Positions 16,148 to 25,037 of a stretch of DNA of 64,000 nt are shown piece by piece. Source of the DNA: Cryobacterium sp. BB307 (GTDB lineage Bacteria > Actinomycetota > Actinomycetes > Actinomycetales > Microbacteriaceae). Where the stretch lies: positions 310,001 through 374,000 of the forward strand of contig NZ_JAANZA010000003.1 of NCBI RefSeq assembly GCF_012274275.1, in the 5' to 3' direction. Position numbers and translations under genes: made by a program. The notes under the pieces are model-generated. The model saw nothing but the letters and a program-made list of their open reading frames with translations, was not told the origin of the DNA and did no database searches. The first letter of the stretch is position 1. Each line of letters starts with the position of its first letter.

Positions 16148-18481
16148 ATGCACCCGAGCACACGCCCTCAGCGTCGATTCTCCATCCCGCGCCTCCTCAA
16201 GCAAGCGGCAGTTGCTACCCTGACCGGCGTGCTCATGTTCGCCGGTGTCGCACCAGCCGCGGCCGCACCGGAAGATGACCTCGCAGCCCTGGTCGCCCAC
16301 GCGGAGACACTCACCGGCGGTGAGTACACAGCAATGGCTGGAACGGAGTTCTTCGCGGCGCTCTCACATGCGAAGGATGTCCTGGCTGAAGACCCCGTGG
16401 ACGAACCACGGGTCTCCGACGCTTTCGATCAGCTCAGCCAAGCCATCAGCCTGCTCGTTGACCTGTCCACCCTCCGGTCAACGTTCAATGCAGCAGTGAA
16501 AACTGGTGACTTCACAGCGCACAGCTGGACCGCCCATGAGGCAAGCCTCAACCATGCGGCCATGATTCTGAGCTGGACGACACCCGGTGAAAAAGTCATC
16601 GCATCCAAGGTGTTCGTGGACAACGCCACAGCAGCGCTGATCGCAACGGAGGGTTTTCTCGTTGACCTCAGCGGTGTCCGGGTCGCGTACAGGGATGCAC
16701 CGAAAAGCGGTGACTACACCTTCTCGAGCTGGACCCCCCATCAGGCAACCCTGACCGCAGCGGCCCGCCTCCTGGACGATGCGACATCACCCAGCTTCGT
16801 GACCACGCAGTGGTACGCGGACGCGGTCGTCACAGCGTTGACCGACTCGGAGGCTGTGCTCGTTGACCTCAGCAGGCTCCGGGCTCAGACACTCGCACCG
16901 TGGAACGGTGAGTACACCGACTTCAGCCACAGGGCTTACAGCGACGTGCTGAACGTCGCGCTCGAAGCCCTAGACAAAGCGGCTCGCCCCGGGTTCCATA
17001 TCAGCCAAGCTAATGTGGACACACTCACCGCTGACCTCGTCAACGCATACAACGCACTGGCTGACCTGTCCGGGCTGCGCCACGCCTACAGCAACGCGAT
17101 GCTCCACACCCGGTCGAACTACCTCACACACGGGTGGGTTCGGTTCGAGGCCGCTCTCAGTGCCGCGGCTGATGTCCTTGCGCAACCCAGCCCGACCACT
17201 GCGGAGGTCGCTGCAGTCACGCAGAACCTCATCGACACTCAGTCTGCGCTGGTGCACAGCGGCTGGCTCCACGAGGTCCTCCAGACCGTGAGGTGGAAGG
17301 ATGAGGCCGACTACGGGGCTGCGACCTGGGCACGGTTCATGGACACTGTCGCTGTGCTCGAGGCGCTCGCGGTCCGTGATCTCGCCGGTGACCTTATCCC
17401 TGAGGGTGACGTGTTCGACGCGTTGAACGACTACTACACCGCGGAAGCCGGCCTGCTGGAGACCGTGCCGCTGCACGCAGCCGCCGACGACTTCGCCAGC
17501 CTGGACGCAAACCATTACGCCACCGTCGCGTTCGCCGAGCTCGCAGCTATCGCCGCTGGGATCGACCGAGTGATCGCCGACTCCGGAGACCCGGCGAAGA
17601 TGGGTGTGCCCGGTGACGAGTTCCTGCTGCCGCGGTACTGGGCGAAGAAGGATGAGCTGGCAGACATCCGGGCGCTCACCGCCCTGTTCGACCGGATCGA
17701 TGTGGCCAGCCGCTCGCACACGGCTCACAGTGTCGCAGCGCTCCGCTCAGAGCGGTTCGCAGTAGAAGACGCGGTGGAGAACCACCGGGTGACCGACGCT
17801 GACGTTGAAGGCTTCGTCCTCCTGCTGGAAGCGCTGGAGAACGCACTGGTCAGCGTCACCCCGCTCGAGGACAGCCTGATTGCCGCTGCGGCGCTTGACG
17901 AGCGGCTATACGAGGTTGCCCTCTGGTCGGAACTGGCTACCGGTGTCGCCGCGGGGAAGCTGCTGCTCGCCGACACAGCCGATCCGAACGTACCGATCAC
18001 AAGGGCGGAGATCGCATCCGCGGCGCAGGCGATCACCGACGCGATCCACAGGCTGGAGATCACACCACCGTTGATCACAGTAGGAGGTTTGCCAGCCAAG
18101 GACGGGCTGTCGGTTCAGGCTGGTGCCGAGCTGACAATTGCTGGTGAACGGGTCGAAGGCGGAAGCGTGTTCAGGGCGGAGCTCCACTCGACGCCGACTC
18201 TGCTCGGTTCTGTGACCGCGGGCATTGACGGGACCGCAGTCCTGAACGTGAGGATCCCGGCGAACACCCCTGCTGGGAAGCACACCCTCCATGTGTTCGG
18301 CACCGCAGTCGACGGAACACCGATCCACCTCACGGTCGCGGTCACCATTGTTGCTGGGCCGGGTGCCTCGTCGAACCTGCCGCGCACCGGAGCTGACCTG
18401 TCCCCGCTGCATGCAGGTGGTGGCCTCATCGCTGTCGGGGTCCTGCTGATTCTGAGCCGGCGCAGGTGGACAACCCGCTAG
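16148..18481 (+). CDS. LPXTG-anchored surface protein with FIVAR-like repeats
   Basis: 777 aa. Signal peptide at residues 1-41 (basic start, LLKQAAVATLTGVLMFAGVA core, then AAAAP). At least four helical repeats of about 67 residues follow, each opening with L(V/A)DLS (around residues 103, 171, 238 and 304) and containing YT..SW-type segments, as in FIVAR modules that link or bind carbohydrate. A beta-rich domain (about 650-735, VQAGAELTIAGERVEGGSVF) precedes the sorting signal: LPRTG at 744-748, a hydrophobic helix and RRRWTTR. AAGGA lies before the ATG. No sortase gene is in the window. Probably cell-wall anchored; ligand unknown. Confidence 0.85.
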   Translation: MHPSTRPQRRFSIPRLLKQAAVATLTGVLMFAGVAPAAAAPEDDLAALVAHAETLTGGEYTAMAGTEFFAALSHAKDVLAEDPVDEPRVSDAFDQLSQAISLLVDLSTLRSTFNAAVKTGDFTAHSWTAHEASLNHAAMILSWTTPGEKVIASKVFVDNATAALIATEGFLVDLSGVRVAYRDAPKSGDYTFSSWTPHQATLTAAARLLDDATSPSFVTTQWYADAVVTALTDSEAVLVDLSRLRAQTLAPWNGEYTDFSHRAYSDVLNVALEALDKAARPGFHISQANVDTLTADLVNAYNALADLSGLRHAYSNAMLHTRSNYLTHGWVRFEAALSAAADVLAQPSPTTAEVAAVTQNLIDTQSALVHSGWLHEVLQTVRWKDEADYGAATWARFMDTVAVLEALAVRDLAGDLIPEGDVFDALNDYYTAEAGLLETVPLHAAADDFASLDANHYATVAFAELAAIAAGIDRVIADSGDPAKMGVPGDEFLLPRYWAKKDELADIRALTALFDRIDVASRSHTAHSVAALRSERFAVEDAVENHRVTDADVEGFVLLLEALENALVSVTPLEDSLIAAAALDERLYEVALWSELATGVAAGKLLLADTADPNVPITRAEIASAAQAITDAIHRLEITPPLITVGGLPAKDGLSVQAGAELTIAGERVEGGSVFRAELHSTPTLLGSVTAGIDGTAVLNVRIPANTPAGKHTLHVFGTAVDGTPIHLTVAVTIVAGPGASSNLPRTGADLSPLHAGGGLIAVGVLLILSRRRWTTR

Positions 18482-18665
18482 ACGATGTCAGGAGCGGGCA
18501 GTTCGGTGCCTATTGCCGGGCAGCCCGTATCGCATCCCGACCACTCGATGGATGCCGCGAAGCGGCGCTCAGCGCTGGTTACACGTTGAGGCTGCTGGGG
18601 CATGTCTACTGATGATGAGAAGGCTCCAGCGTGCCTTTTTGTGGTCGGTGGACTTTACGTTCTGT

Positions 18666-19373
18666 TCAATTGATACCTGCAGCAACTCTCGCGAGGTGCT
18701 CTGATGGTTCTATTCCCAACTCGACGGCCAAGTTGGTCCTGAAAGCCTGGAATGTGCGTAAAGCACGGGCACGGTTTCCCGCCTTCAGCTCCGCGTTGAT
18801 GAGCAGCGCGACGGCGCTTTCATGCAGCGGCTCCAGCTCGAGGGCGCTCTCGGCCGCTTCGACAGCTTTGTGAACGTCGCCCTCGTCGATCCAGCGGCGG
18901 GCCAGCATAAGGAATGCGCGCAGACGTACGTTCCGCAGCCGCTGCTGCTCCACGAACACCCAGTCGTCGTACCAGCCCGGCAGCAAATCTCCGCAGTGCA
19001 GGCACGAGAGGCAAGCATCGTCCGATAACTCCGAGCCAAATTCGCCAAGACGCTTGACCTTACTGACCACATCGTGCAGGTCAATAGTGACGCGGTCTGA
19101 CAAAGACAGCACTTGGCCGTCGTTTACCAAAAGCCCCGGAACCTGGCTGGATGTCAAGTAGACGGATGTTCGCAGACTTTCCATTGCACGTGCTTCGGGT
19201 CTGTCCGGCCACAAAAGTCCGCTGTAATAACGACGGGGCCGGGGGCCATAGATGGCCAAGGCAGCTATCAACCGTTGCTGCCGTGACGCGACGCGGATTT
19301 CTGTCCCGTCCCGCCACAGCTGGAAGCACTGAAGAAGATTTAACTTGAACTGTCCGTCATTGTCCTGCGCCAT
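18666..19373 (-). CDS. SARP-type (BTAD) transcriptional activator
   Basis: 235 aa: an N-terminal OmpR/PhoB-like winged helix (LNLLQCFQLWRDGTEIRVAS, LWPDRPEARAMESLRTSVYL) followed by a bacterial transcriptional activation domain of helical repeats (FLMLARRWIDEGDVHKAVEA, ALLINAELKAGNRARALRTF, VELGIEPSEHL). This is the small SARP architecture without an ATPase domain. SARPs bind tandem repeats spaced by 11 bp overlapping -35 regions; such an array lies at 20055-20109, upstream of the polysaccharide operon. ATG at 19373 chosen; the frame is open further upstream. Confidence 0.88.
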   Translation of the reverse strand: MAQDNDGQFKLNLLQCFQLWRDGTEIRVASRQQRLIAALAIYGPRPRRYYSGLLWPDRPEARAMESLRTSVYLTSSQVPGLLVNDGQVLSLSDRVTIDLHDVVSKVKRLGEFGSELSDDACLSCLHCGDLLPGWYDDWVFVEQQRLRNVRLRAFLMLARRWIDEGDVHKAVEAAESALELEPLHESAVALLINAELKAGNRARALRTFQAFRTNLAVELGIEPSEHLARVAAGIN

Positions 19374-19763
19374 ACCGTTTCCCAACAAGGGCTGAATCAC
19401 GTCCACGGGGTAAAAAGAAGTTCGCGTGAGTCCACATACCCTGCGGCTCCCCCTCAAGGGACGCCGGCGATGGTGAGCACTGCTTAGCTCATCAGCGCAC
19501 TCGTTCTGCCGCCGTTGGCAGGCAAGCGTCGCTTCTAGTCCGTCTCTTCTACTTGTTTGAGACAAAGTACCGCATCAGCCAGCCAATGGAAATGGAGACG
19601 GCGGACATTTACGAAACTATGGAAAGGCTTACAAAAGGTGTTATATCGGTGTCGCGCAGGAGCCTGGTTCTTCAGGTTCCATGATAAGACTTGATGTTGG
19701 AATTAACCGACACGGTGACTGTCAAGCAGCTGCCTTGTATCGACGACTAGCAGGAGCAAATCT
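19374..19763. other. Intergenic region between SARP gene and its companion
   Basis: 390 bases without a convincing gene, lower in GC than its surroundings. It contains a hairpin at 19659-19680 (GGAGCCTG, 6-base loop, CAGGTTCC, one G-T pair) with no T-run after it, and presumably the divergent promoters of the two flanking genes. Confidence 0.4.
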
Positions 19764-19997
19764 TTGACAGACGAATCAGCTTCGGAAGGGTCAGACGGCG
19801 GCATAGTTTCCAGTAACCTGGGCACTCTGGTGATCAACGTGTGGCGTGAAGCCGAGCACGCGAAGCCGCTCCGGGCCCGCTTTTCCTCCCGGACTGAGGA
19901 TGACTCCGAGGCGACAACGAGCTATGCCGCTGACCTGGACACCGTCCTTGCGCACGTGACCGATTGGTACCAAGGACTGGCCGAGGCGCAGGAGTAG
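19764..19997 (+). CDS. Small SARP-linked hypothetical protein (77 aa)
   Basis: 77 aa starting at TTG (19764), chosen because AGGAG lies 7 bases upstream and no ATG is available. The sequence GTLVINVWREAEHAKPLRAR followed by FSSRTEDDSEATTSYAADLDTVLAHVTDWYQGL suggests a beta strand, a loop and an amphipathic helix. I recall similar short proteins next to BTAD/SARP regulators but cannot name the family. It has no cysteine and no signal peptide, so a RiPP precursor is unlikely. Divergent from the SARP gene. Confidence 0.65.
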   Translation: MTDESASEGSDGGIVSSNLGTLVINVWREAEHAKPLRARFSSRTEDDSEATTSYAADLDTVLAHVTDWYQGLAEAQE

Positions 19998-20054
19998 TAA
20001 CACGTAGCCCTGAGCTTTCCCTGCAGACTGCCCTGCCTGTTTAGAACGCTCCAG

Positions 20055-20109
20055 CCGGCGATCACGCCTCAGTCACGCCTCAGTCACGCCTCAGTCACGC
20101 GTGTGTCAC
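20055..20109. promoter_or_regulatory. 11-bp tandem repeat array, candidate SARP operator
   Basis: Three perfect units GCCTCAGTCAC at 20066-20076, 20077-20087 and 20088-20098, flanked by degenerate units CCGGCGATCAC (20055-20065) and GCGTGTGTCAC (20099-20109). The 11-bp period puts each unit on the same DNA face, as SARP binding requires. A TAACCT that could serve as a -10 box lies at 20121-20126. Confidence 0.65.
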
Positions 20110-20249
20110 GGCTCCGGAACTAACCTCCACAATCCCAAGCCGTTTGTGATTTGGAGGCAGACCGTGTTCCTTTTTCTTCTTTGCCGAGGGCCATCCGGGG
20201 CAGTCAGGCTCGCCATCCCCGCTCGAGAAGCAGTGGCGGAGCACCTCAC

Positions 20250-20549
20250 ATGCCGTACTTTGTCATGCCCATGAGCGTGTTCATGTGGGCGGAGGCCGCA
20301 CAGTCGGCGCTCCACCTGGGGGGACGATTCCTGCTCATGGTCTCGATGACGTTGTTCCTGTCCTACGTGCTCTTCATGATCGGGGCCGTCGTGGTGTCAG
20401 GCTTTCTGAGCACGGCTCGCTCCGACCGCCGGCGCCTCGCGCACAACAGGCCGGCCGCGTCGGGCGCTCCGCGGCCGCGACGCCGATGTGGCAGGTCGAC
20501 TCCAAGGCCGACCACCGTGGAGCACGGGCGTAGGGAACAAAGACCATGA
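20250..20549 (+). CDS. Small membrane protein of polysaccharide operon
   Basis: 99 aa with two hydrophobic segments near the N-terminus (about residues 4-14 and 20-50, GGRFLLMVSMTLFLSYVLFM and on) and a long Arg/Pro-rich cytosolic tail. Its stop overlaps the start of the glycosyltransferase gene (ATGA-type overlap at 20546-20549), so translation is probably coupled. It could be an accessory subunit of the synthase; function is inferred only from position. Confidence 0.65.
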   Translation: MPYFVMPMSVFMWAEAAQSALHLGGRFLLMVSMTLFLSYVLFMIGAVVVSGFLSTARSDRRRLAHNRPAASGAPRPRRRCGRSTPRPTTVEHGRREQRP

Positions 20550-21883
20550 TGATCCTGTACGGTCAGCGCATCGACTTCGTCCTGATCCTGGCCGTGAGCC
20601 TGGTGCTCCTGTCGGTTCTGTACGGTGTGCTGATGCTCGTGCTGTCCCGGTTCGAACCGGCGTACGCGCGACGTCGAGCGGTGACCTTCCCAGGAACCGC
20701 GGCCGAGAAAGCCGTCATCTTCGTGGTGCCCTGTCTCAACGAGGAGCGGGTCCTCGCCGCAAGTCTCGATCGGCTCGTGGAGATGGACCACCCGCGGATG
20801 CAGGTCCTGGTGATCGATGACGGTTCGGACGACGGCACAGCGGCCATCGTGCGAGCCCACCCCGATCCCCGGGTCAGCCTGCTGCAACGACGGCTGCCGA
20901 GCGCCCGGCAGGGCAAGGGCGAAGCGCTGAACGCGGCGATCCGGCACATCCGCTCCGGGGCGCTCGGCGCTTACACCGACGCCTCGGACGTCGTCGTCTG
21001 CGTCGTGGACGCCGACGGGATGATGGAGCCGCAGGCCCTGGACGAGGTGATGCCGCTCTTCGCCGATCCCCGGCTGGGCGCCGTCCAGATCGGCGTCCGG
21101 ATCAACAACCGCCACCAGAACCTGCTGGCCCGGATGCAGGACATCGAATTCGTGCTCTACACAGAGATCTTCCAACGCGGCCGCCGGCACCTGGGGAGCG
21201 TGGGGCTAGGTGGCAACGGGCAGTTCGTGCGGCTCTCGGCCCTCATCAGCCTCGGCCCCGCGCCCTGGTCCAGGAGCCTATCCGAGGACCTCGACCTCGG
21301 CGTGCGACTGCTGATCAGGGGGTGGAACATGGAATTCTGCTCCACCTCGGCCGTGCACCAGCAGGGTCTCGTGGACGCCCGGCGCTGGGTCAAACAACGG
21401 ACCAGGTGGTTCCAGGGGCACCTGCAGTCCTGGACACTGGTCCCCTGGGTGCTGCGGGACCTGACCGGCGCGCGCCGCCTAGACCTGCTCTACCACCTGA
21501 CCAGCCCTTACCTCCTCCTGCTCGCCTCCTTCCTCAGCGCCGCCTTCCTGCTGTGGATCGTCAGCATCGGCATCGGCGTTGTCACGGGGTCCGTGGACTT
21601 CTCGTGGTGGTGGGTCTCGGCCTACGCCTTGGCGTTCGGACCCGCGCTGATGTTCGGGGTCGTCTACTGGCACCACGAACGCGGTCACGGCTTCGGGCCG
21701 CTGAGCGCCCTCGTGGTCCTACACGTCTACGTCGGCTACGTCGTCCTCTGGTACGTCGCCGGGTGGAAAGCTGCCTTCCGCTCCCTCGCGGGCCGGAACT
21801 CCTGGGCGAAGACGGACCGGACCACGGACGACCAGGACTCGGCCGCGCAGAAGCTGGACCACCCGTTGACGGCACCGCCATGA
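20546..21883 (+). CDS. Processive family 2 glycosyltransferase (polysaccharide synthase)
   Basis: 445 aa membrane GT2. One N-terminal membrane helix (about 11-34), then the GT-A domain with DDGSDD (91-96), DADG (155-158, the DxD), SEDLD (246-250, catalytic base) and QRTRW (284-288, the QxxRW of processive synthases), then about four C-terminal helices (310-400). This set is shared by cellulose, hyaluronan and poly-GlcNAc synthases; the polymer cannot be decided. Overlaps its upstream and downstream neighbours by 4 bases each, so it is tightly operonic. Confidence 0.92.
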   Translation: MMILYGQRIDFVLILAVSLVLLSVLYGVLMLVLSRFEPAYARRRAVTFPGTAAEKAVIFVVPCLNEERVLAASLDRLVEMDHPRMQVLVIDDGSDDGTAAIVRAHPDPRVSLLQRRLPSARQGKGEALNAAIRHIRSGALGAYTDASDVVVCVVDADGMMEPQALDEVMPLFADPRLGAVQIGVRINNRHQNLLARMQDIEFVLYTEIFQRGRRHLGSVGLGGNGQFVRLSALISLGPAPWSRSLSEDLDLGVRLLIRGWNMEFCSTSAVHQQGLVDARRWVKQRTRWFQGHLQSWTLVPWVLRDLTGARRLDLLYHLTSPYLLLLASFLSAAFLLWIVSIGIGVVTGSVDFSWWWVSAYALAFGPALMFGVVYWHHERGHGFGPLSALVVLHVYVGYVVLWYVAGWKAAFRSLAGRNSWAKTDRTTDDQDSAAQKLDHPLTAPP

Positions 21884-22530
21884 GGACAGCACTGTTCCTC
21901 GGGGCCACGATCCTGCTCGTGGGTTCCATCGCCGCCGCCGTCGGGCTGGGCCAGCGCCACACCGGCCCCTGGTCGGACGGGCAGGTCATCGGACGGTGGA
22001 CCGTGATGTACACCGGGTACGGTGAGGCCTCGGGCCACGACGACGAGGTCGTGCTCCATCCCCGGTCGGCCGTCTCCGCGGACATCAGCCACGGCGGTCT
22101 CGTGCACACCACCCGCTCCTACACCGACCCCACCTTCGAGGTGACGGTGCACACCGAGGCCCAAGTGCGGGACGGCCCGCCCAACGTCTGGGAGGTGGGC
22201 TGGGTGCTGTGGAACCTCCGCGACGACGAGCACTTCTACGCCGTGGCGCTCAAGCCCAACGGGTGGGAGATCTCCAAGCAGGATCCCGCCTACCCCGGCA
22301 ACCAGCGGTTCATCGCCACCGGCTCCGAACCGCAGTTCCCCATCGGCGAGGACTATCGCGTGCGCGTGGAGCACGACTGGCCCCGCATGACGGTGAGCGT
22401 CGACGGGCGGGAACTCGCGACCATCACCGACGACGAACGACCGTACCGCGGCGGAACCATCGGCCTGTACACCGAGGACGCGAGAGTCCGCTTCACCGAC
22501 CTGGACATCCTCGACGCCGCCCCCGACTGA
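21880..22530 (+). CDS. Exported lectin/glucanase-fold (LamG-like) protein
   Basis: 216 aa. An N-terminal hydrophobic segment (ALFLGATILLVGSIAAAVGL) acts as signal peptide or anchor. The rest looks like a concanavalin-type beta-sandwich: VWEVGWVLWNLRDDEHFYAV, WEISKQDPAYPGNQRF, YRVRVEHDWPRMTVSVDGRE and RGGTIGLYTEDARVRFTDLD, the closing pattern of DUF1080/LamG domains. No catalytic residues are evident. It starts with an ATGA overlap on the synthase gene and may bind the exported polymer. Confidence 0.7.
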   Translation: MRTALFLGATILLVGSIAAAVGLGQRHTGPWSDGQVIGRWTVMYTGYGEASGHDDEVVLHPRSAVSADISHGGLVHTTRSYTDPTFEVTVHTEAQVRDGPPNVWEVGWVLWNLRDDEHFYAVALKPNGWEISKQDPAYPGNQRFIATGSEPQFPIGEDYRVRVEHDWPRMTVSVDGRELATITDDERPYRGGTIGLYTEDARVRFTDLDILDAAPD

Positions 22531-22614
22531 CCAAGGCCTTCGGGCTCCCACCGGACACCAATCGCACCAGAAGCAACCTATGTCTCACTCATCCTCCAGG
22601 ACGCCCATCTCCGT

Positions 22615-23130
22615 CTGGCGATCTACGGCACACGGCCCGAGGCCATCAAGATGGCACCTCTCGTGATCGCGCTGCGCGACGATCCGCGCTTCGAGGTCCG
22701 CGTGGTCGTCACGGGCCAGCACCGCGAGATGCTGGACCAGGTCAACCAGTCCTTCGGCATCGTCCCGGACCGGGACAACATCACTCCCGGCTCGATCGTG
22801 GTGACGGGCAACTCGGTCATCGATGCCCTGTTCATCACCGTCGCCTCCCGGCCGAGGATCGAGAACCCCGCGCAGGGCGCGCGACTGGCGGCCGGACGTC
22901 CCGTGGTGCTCGTGACGGCACACCGCCGCGAGTCGTGGGGAGAAATCGTCGACGCGGTGTCCACCCTCATCGAGGACGAACGGACCTACCAGCGCATGGC
23001 GAGGGCGCTCAATCCATACGGCGACGGTCACGCCGCCGAGCGGACCGTCCGGGCCCTGGCCCGCCACTACGGACACGACGACACCGTGCAGGAGTTCCAT
23101 GACTGGGCAGCAGCCGTCCCCGTCGCCTGA
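22615..23130 (+). pseudogene. UDP-GlcNAc 2-epimerase remnant with two internal deletions
   Basis: The start matches WecB/MnaA ([40 protein letters not shown]), but after VPDRDN the sequence jumps to [18 protein letters not shown], losing roughly 95 residues including the VEAGLR catalytic region. After [14 protein letters not shown] it jumps to [20 protein letters not shown], losing about 110 more including the SGG..EE nucleotide-binding region. Only about 170 of ~370 residues remain, yet the frame is intact. No ATG/GTG precedes the homology; the nearest ATG is 22651. Catalysis is very unlikely. Confidence 0.8.
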
Positions 23131-23197
23131 GAACCGCCGCACGCGGGCTTCACACCGGTCCACGGAGCCGTCGTCACCCACACCCCGAGGAAGAGCC

Positions 23198-24982
23198 ATG
23201 GAGAAGCAGTACCAGTTGTCGAGGAGAGGACGCATGGGGTGGGTGACCGCCCTGATTTCCTTGCCCTTGGTCGCCGCCGGCGCCGTATTCGGCCTCACCG
23301 ACGACAGCCTCGTCAACGGGGAGAACTCACCGCTGGCTCAGCGCTACACGACGGTGACGAAATCCGGAGCCGACGTGTCGGAGGGGAAGACCGCCACGTT
23401 CTCACCGCGCTTCGGCCGACCGGGCGGGGCGCGCACGCTGGTGCTCTACGACGGCACCGGTACCGCTCCGGAGGACGCGGAGCTCTACAGCATTGCCGCC
23501 GGGAACCTGGCCACGCACTTCGGCGAGGCCGAGGTCGCGGTCGTGGGCGACTACACCGCGGACACGATGGAGGACTTCGACGCCGTCGTCTACCTCGGAA
23601 CGGACTACTCAGCCTCCCCGCCGGAGGCCTTCCTCACCGACGTCCGAGAGGGCACCGTGCCCGTGCTCTGGGTGGAGCAGAACATCGACGACCTCGTCGG
23701 CTACGAGCCGGACTCCACCGAGGATTTCGTGTCCCGGTACGGCTGGGACCCCACCGCCCCTCTGGAGGTGACCACCGAGCAGGTGGAAGCCGTCTCCTAC
23801 GAGGACCGCTCCGTGCACCGTAACAAACTGAACTCCGACACCGTCTACAGTCCGCGCGTCGTGGACCCGGGCAAGGCCCAGGTCCTCGCGACTGTCGTAT
23901 GCGGTGACCCGCAGCACCCTGTTCCGTGTGACGTCTCCGGCGAACCATCGACGACGGCACCGGCCTGGGCCGTCCGCTCAGGCCACCTCACCTACCTGGC
24001 CGAGGTGCCCCTCAACTACATCGACCAGAACGACCTCTATCTGATCTTCTCGGATCTGTACTACGACCTGCTCGCGCCGGGGACGGAACCGGTGCGGCAA
24101 GCTGCTTTGCGCTTGGAGGATGTAGGCCCCGAAGCCGATCCCAACGATCTGCGGAAGGTCGCCGACTACTTGCACGATGCAGGGGTGCCCTTCCAGGTAG
24201 CAGTCATGCCCGTGCACGTGGCCCGCACCCCGGACAAGGACGGATGGTACGGGCTCAGCCTGCTCGATACCCCGCAAGTGGTCGACGCACTGAAGTACAT
24301 GCAGGCCCGGGGCGGAACCCTCATCCAGCACGGCACCAGCCACCAGTACGGCACCCTCGACAATCCGTACAGCGGCCGAACGGGCGAGGACTACGAGTTC
24401 TACCAGTACGGCTGCACGGAGACCGCCCGGCCGCCCCACGAGTTCAGGGAGTGCGAGGCCGAGTCCTACATCACCAAGATCGGCCCGGTCGCGGAGGACA
24501 GTGTCGAGCAGCACGTCGCCCGGATCGAGCACGGCCGGCAGGTGATGATCGACGCCGGCCTGGGCGCACCGACGATCTTCGAAACTCCCCACTACGCGGC
24601 GTCCGTCAACGCCTATGCCGCGATCGCTGAGGTGTACGACGCACGATACGAACAGTCCGACTACTACGCCGGCATGATCTCGGGTGAGGAGATCACCCCG
24701 GCGTCCTACTACAGCCAGCACTTCCCGTACACCGTCCACGACATCTACGGCACCACGGTGTACCCCGAGAACCTCGGCAACATCACCGAGACGGAGCAGA
24801 ACAACCACGCCATCCGGGATCCGGAGTTCATCATTCAACGGGCCGAGGCGCACCTGGTCGTCAGAGAGTCCACGGCCAGCTTCTTCTTCCATCCCTACCT
24901 GAGCCTGGACTCGCTCGAGCAGACGGTCACCGGCATCAAGGACCTCGGCTACACGTTCGTCCCGGTCGGCGACCTGAGATGA
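23198..24982 (+). CDS. DUF2334 polysaccharide-deacetylase-like membrane protein
   Basis: 594 aa. One N-terminal membrane segment (about 12-33) places the protein outside. The N-terminal half resembles a glutamine-amidotransferase-like/Rossmann fold (ARTLVLYDGTG, DFDAVVYLGTDYS); the C-terminal half is DUF2334, a divergent carbohydrate-esterase fold: ALRLEDVGPEADPNDL, GGTLIQHGTSHQYG and FETPHYAAS hold the Asp and His residues expected to bind the metal. It would trim acetyl groups from the polymer made by the GT2. AGGAAG precedes ATG 23198; earlier in-frame starts overlap the epimerase remnant. Confidence 0.85.
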   Translation: MEKQYQLSRRGRMGWVTALISLPLVAAGAVFGLTDDSLVNGENSPLAQRYTTVTKSGADVSEGKTATFSPRFGRPGGARTLVLYDGTGTAPEDAELYSIAAGNLATHFGEAEVAVVGDYTADTMEDFDAVVYLGTDYSASPPEAFLTDVREGTVPVLWVEQNIDDLVGYEPDSTEDFVSRYGWDPTAPLEVTTEQVEAVSYEDRSVHRNKLNSDTVYSPRVVDPGKAQVLATVVCGDPQHPVPCDVSGEPSTTAPAWAVRSGHLTYLAEVPLNYIDQNDLYLIFSDLYYDLLAPGTEPVRQAALRLEDVGPEADPNDLRKVADYLHDAGVPFQVAVMPVHVARTPDKDGWYGLSLLDTPQVVDALKYMQARGGTLIQHGTSHQYGTLDNPYSGRTGEDYEFYQYGCTETARPPHEFRECEAESYITKIGPVAEDSVEQHVARIEHGRQVMIDAGLGAPTIFETPHYAASVNAYAAIAEVYDARYEQSDYYAGMISGEEITPASYYSQHFPYTVHDIYGTTVYPENLGNITETEQNNHAIRDPEFIIQRAEAHLVVRESTASFFFHPYLSLDSLEQTVTGIKDLGYTFVPVGDLR

Positions 24983-25037
24983 GGAACGGGCGGCCGGGGT
25001 ACTCGTTGAGCTGTTTCCGATAAAAAGGATCGTGCTG

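Noticed and set aside
19659..19680. Hairpin GGAGCCTG/CAGGTTCC as terminator
   Set aside because: No T-run follows and no upstream gene reads into it in that direction.
19764..20549. SARP plus small proteins as an antibiotic or RiPP cluster
   Set aside because: No precursor with core peptide, no cyclodehydratase, lanthipeptide or radical-SAM enzyme; the adjacent genes fit polysaccharide synthesis.
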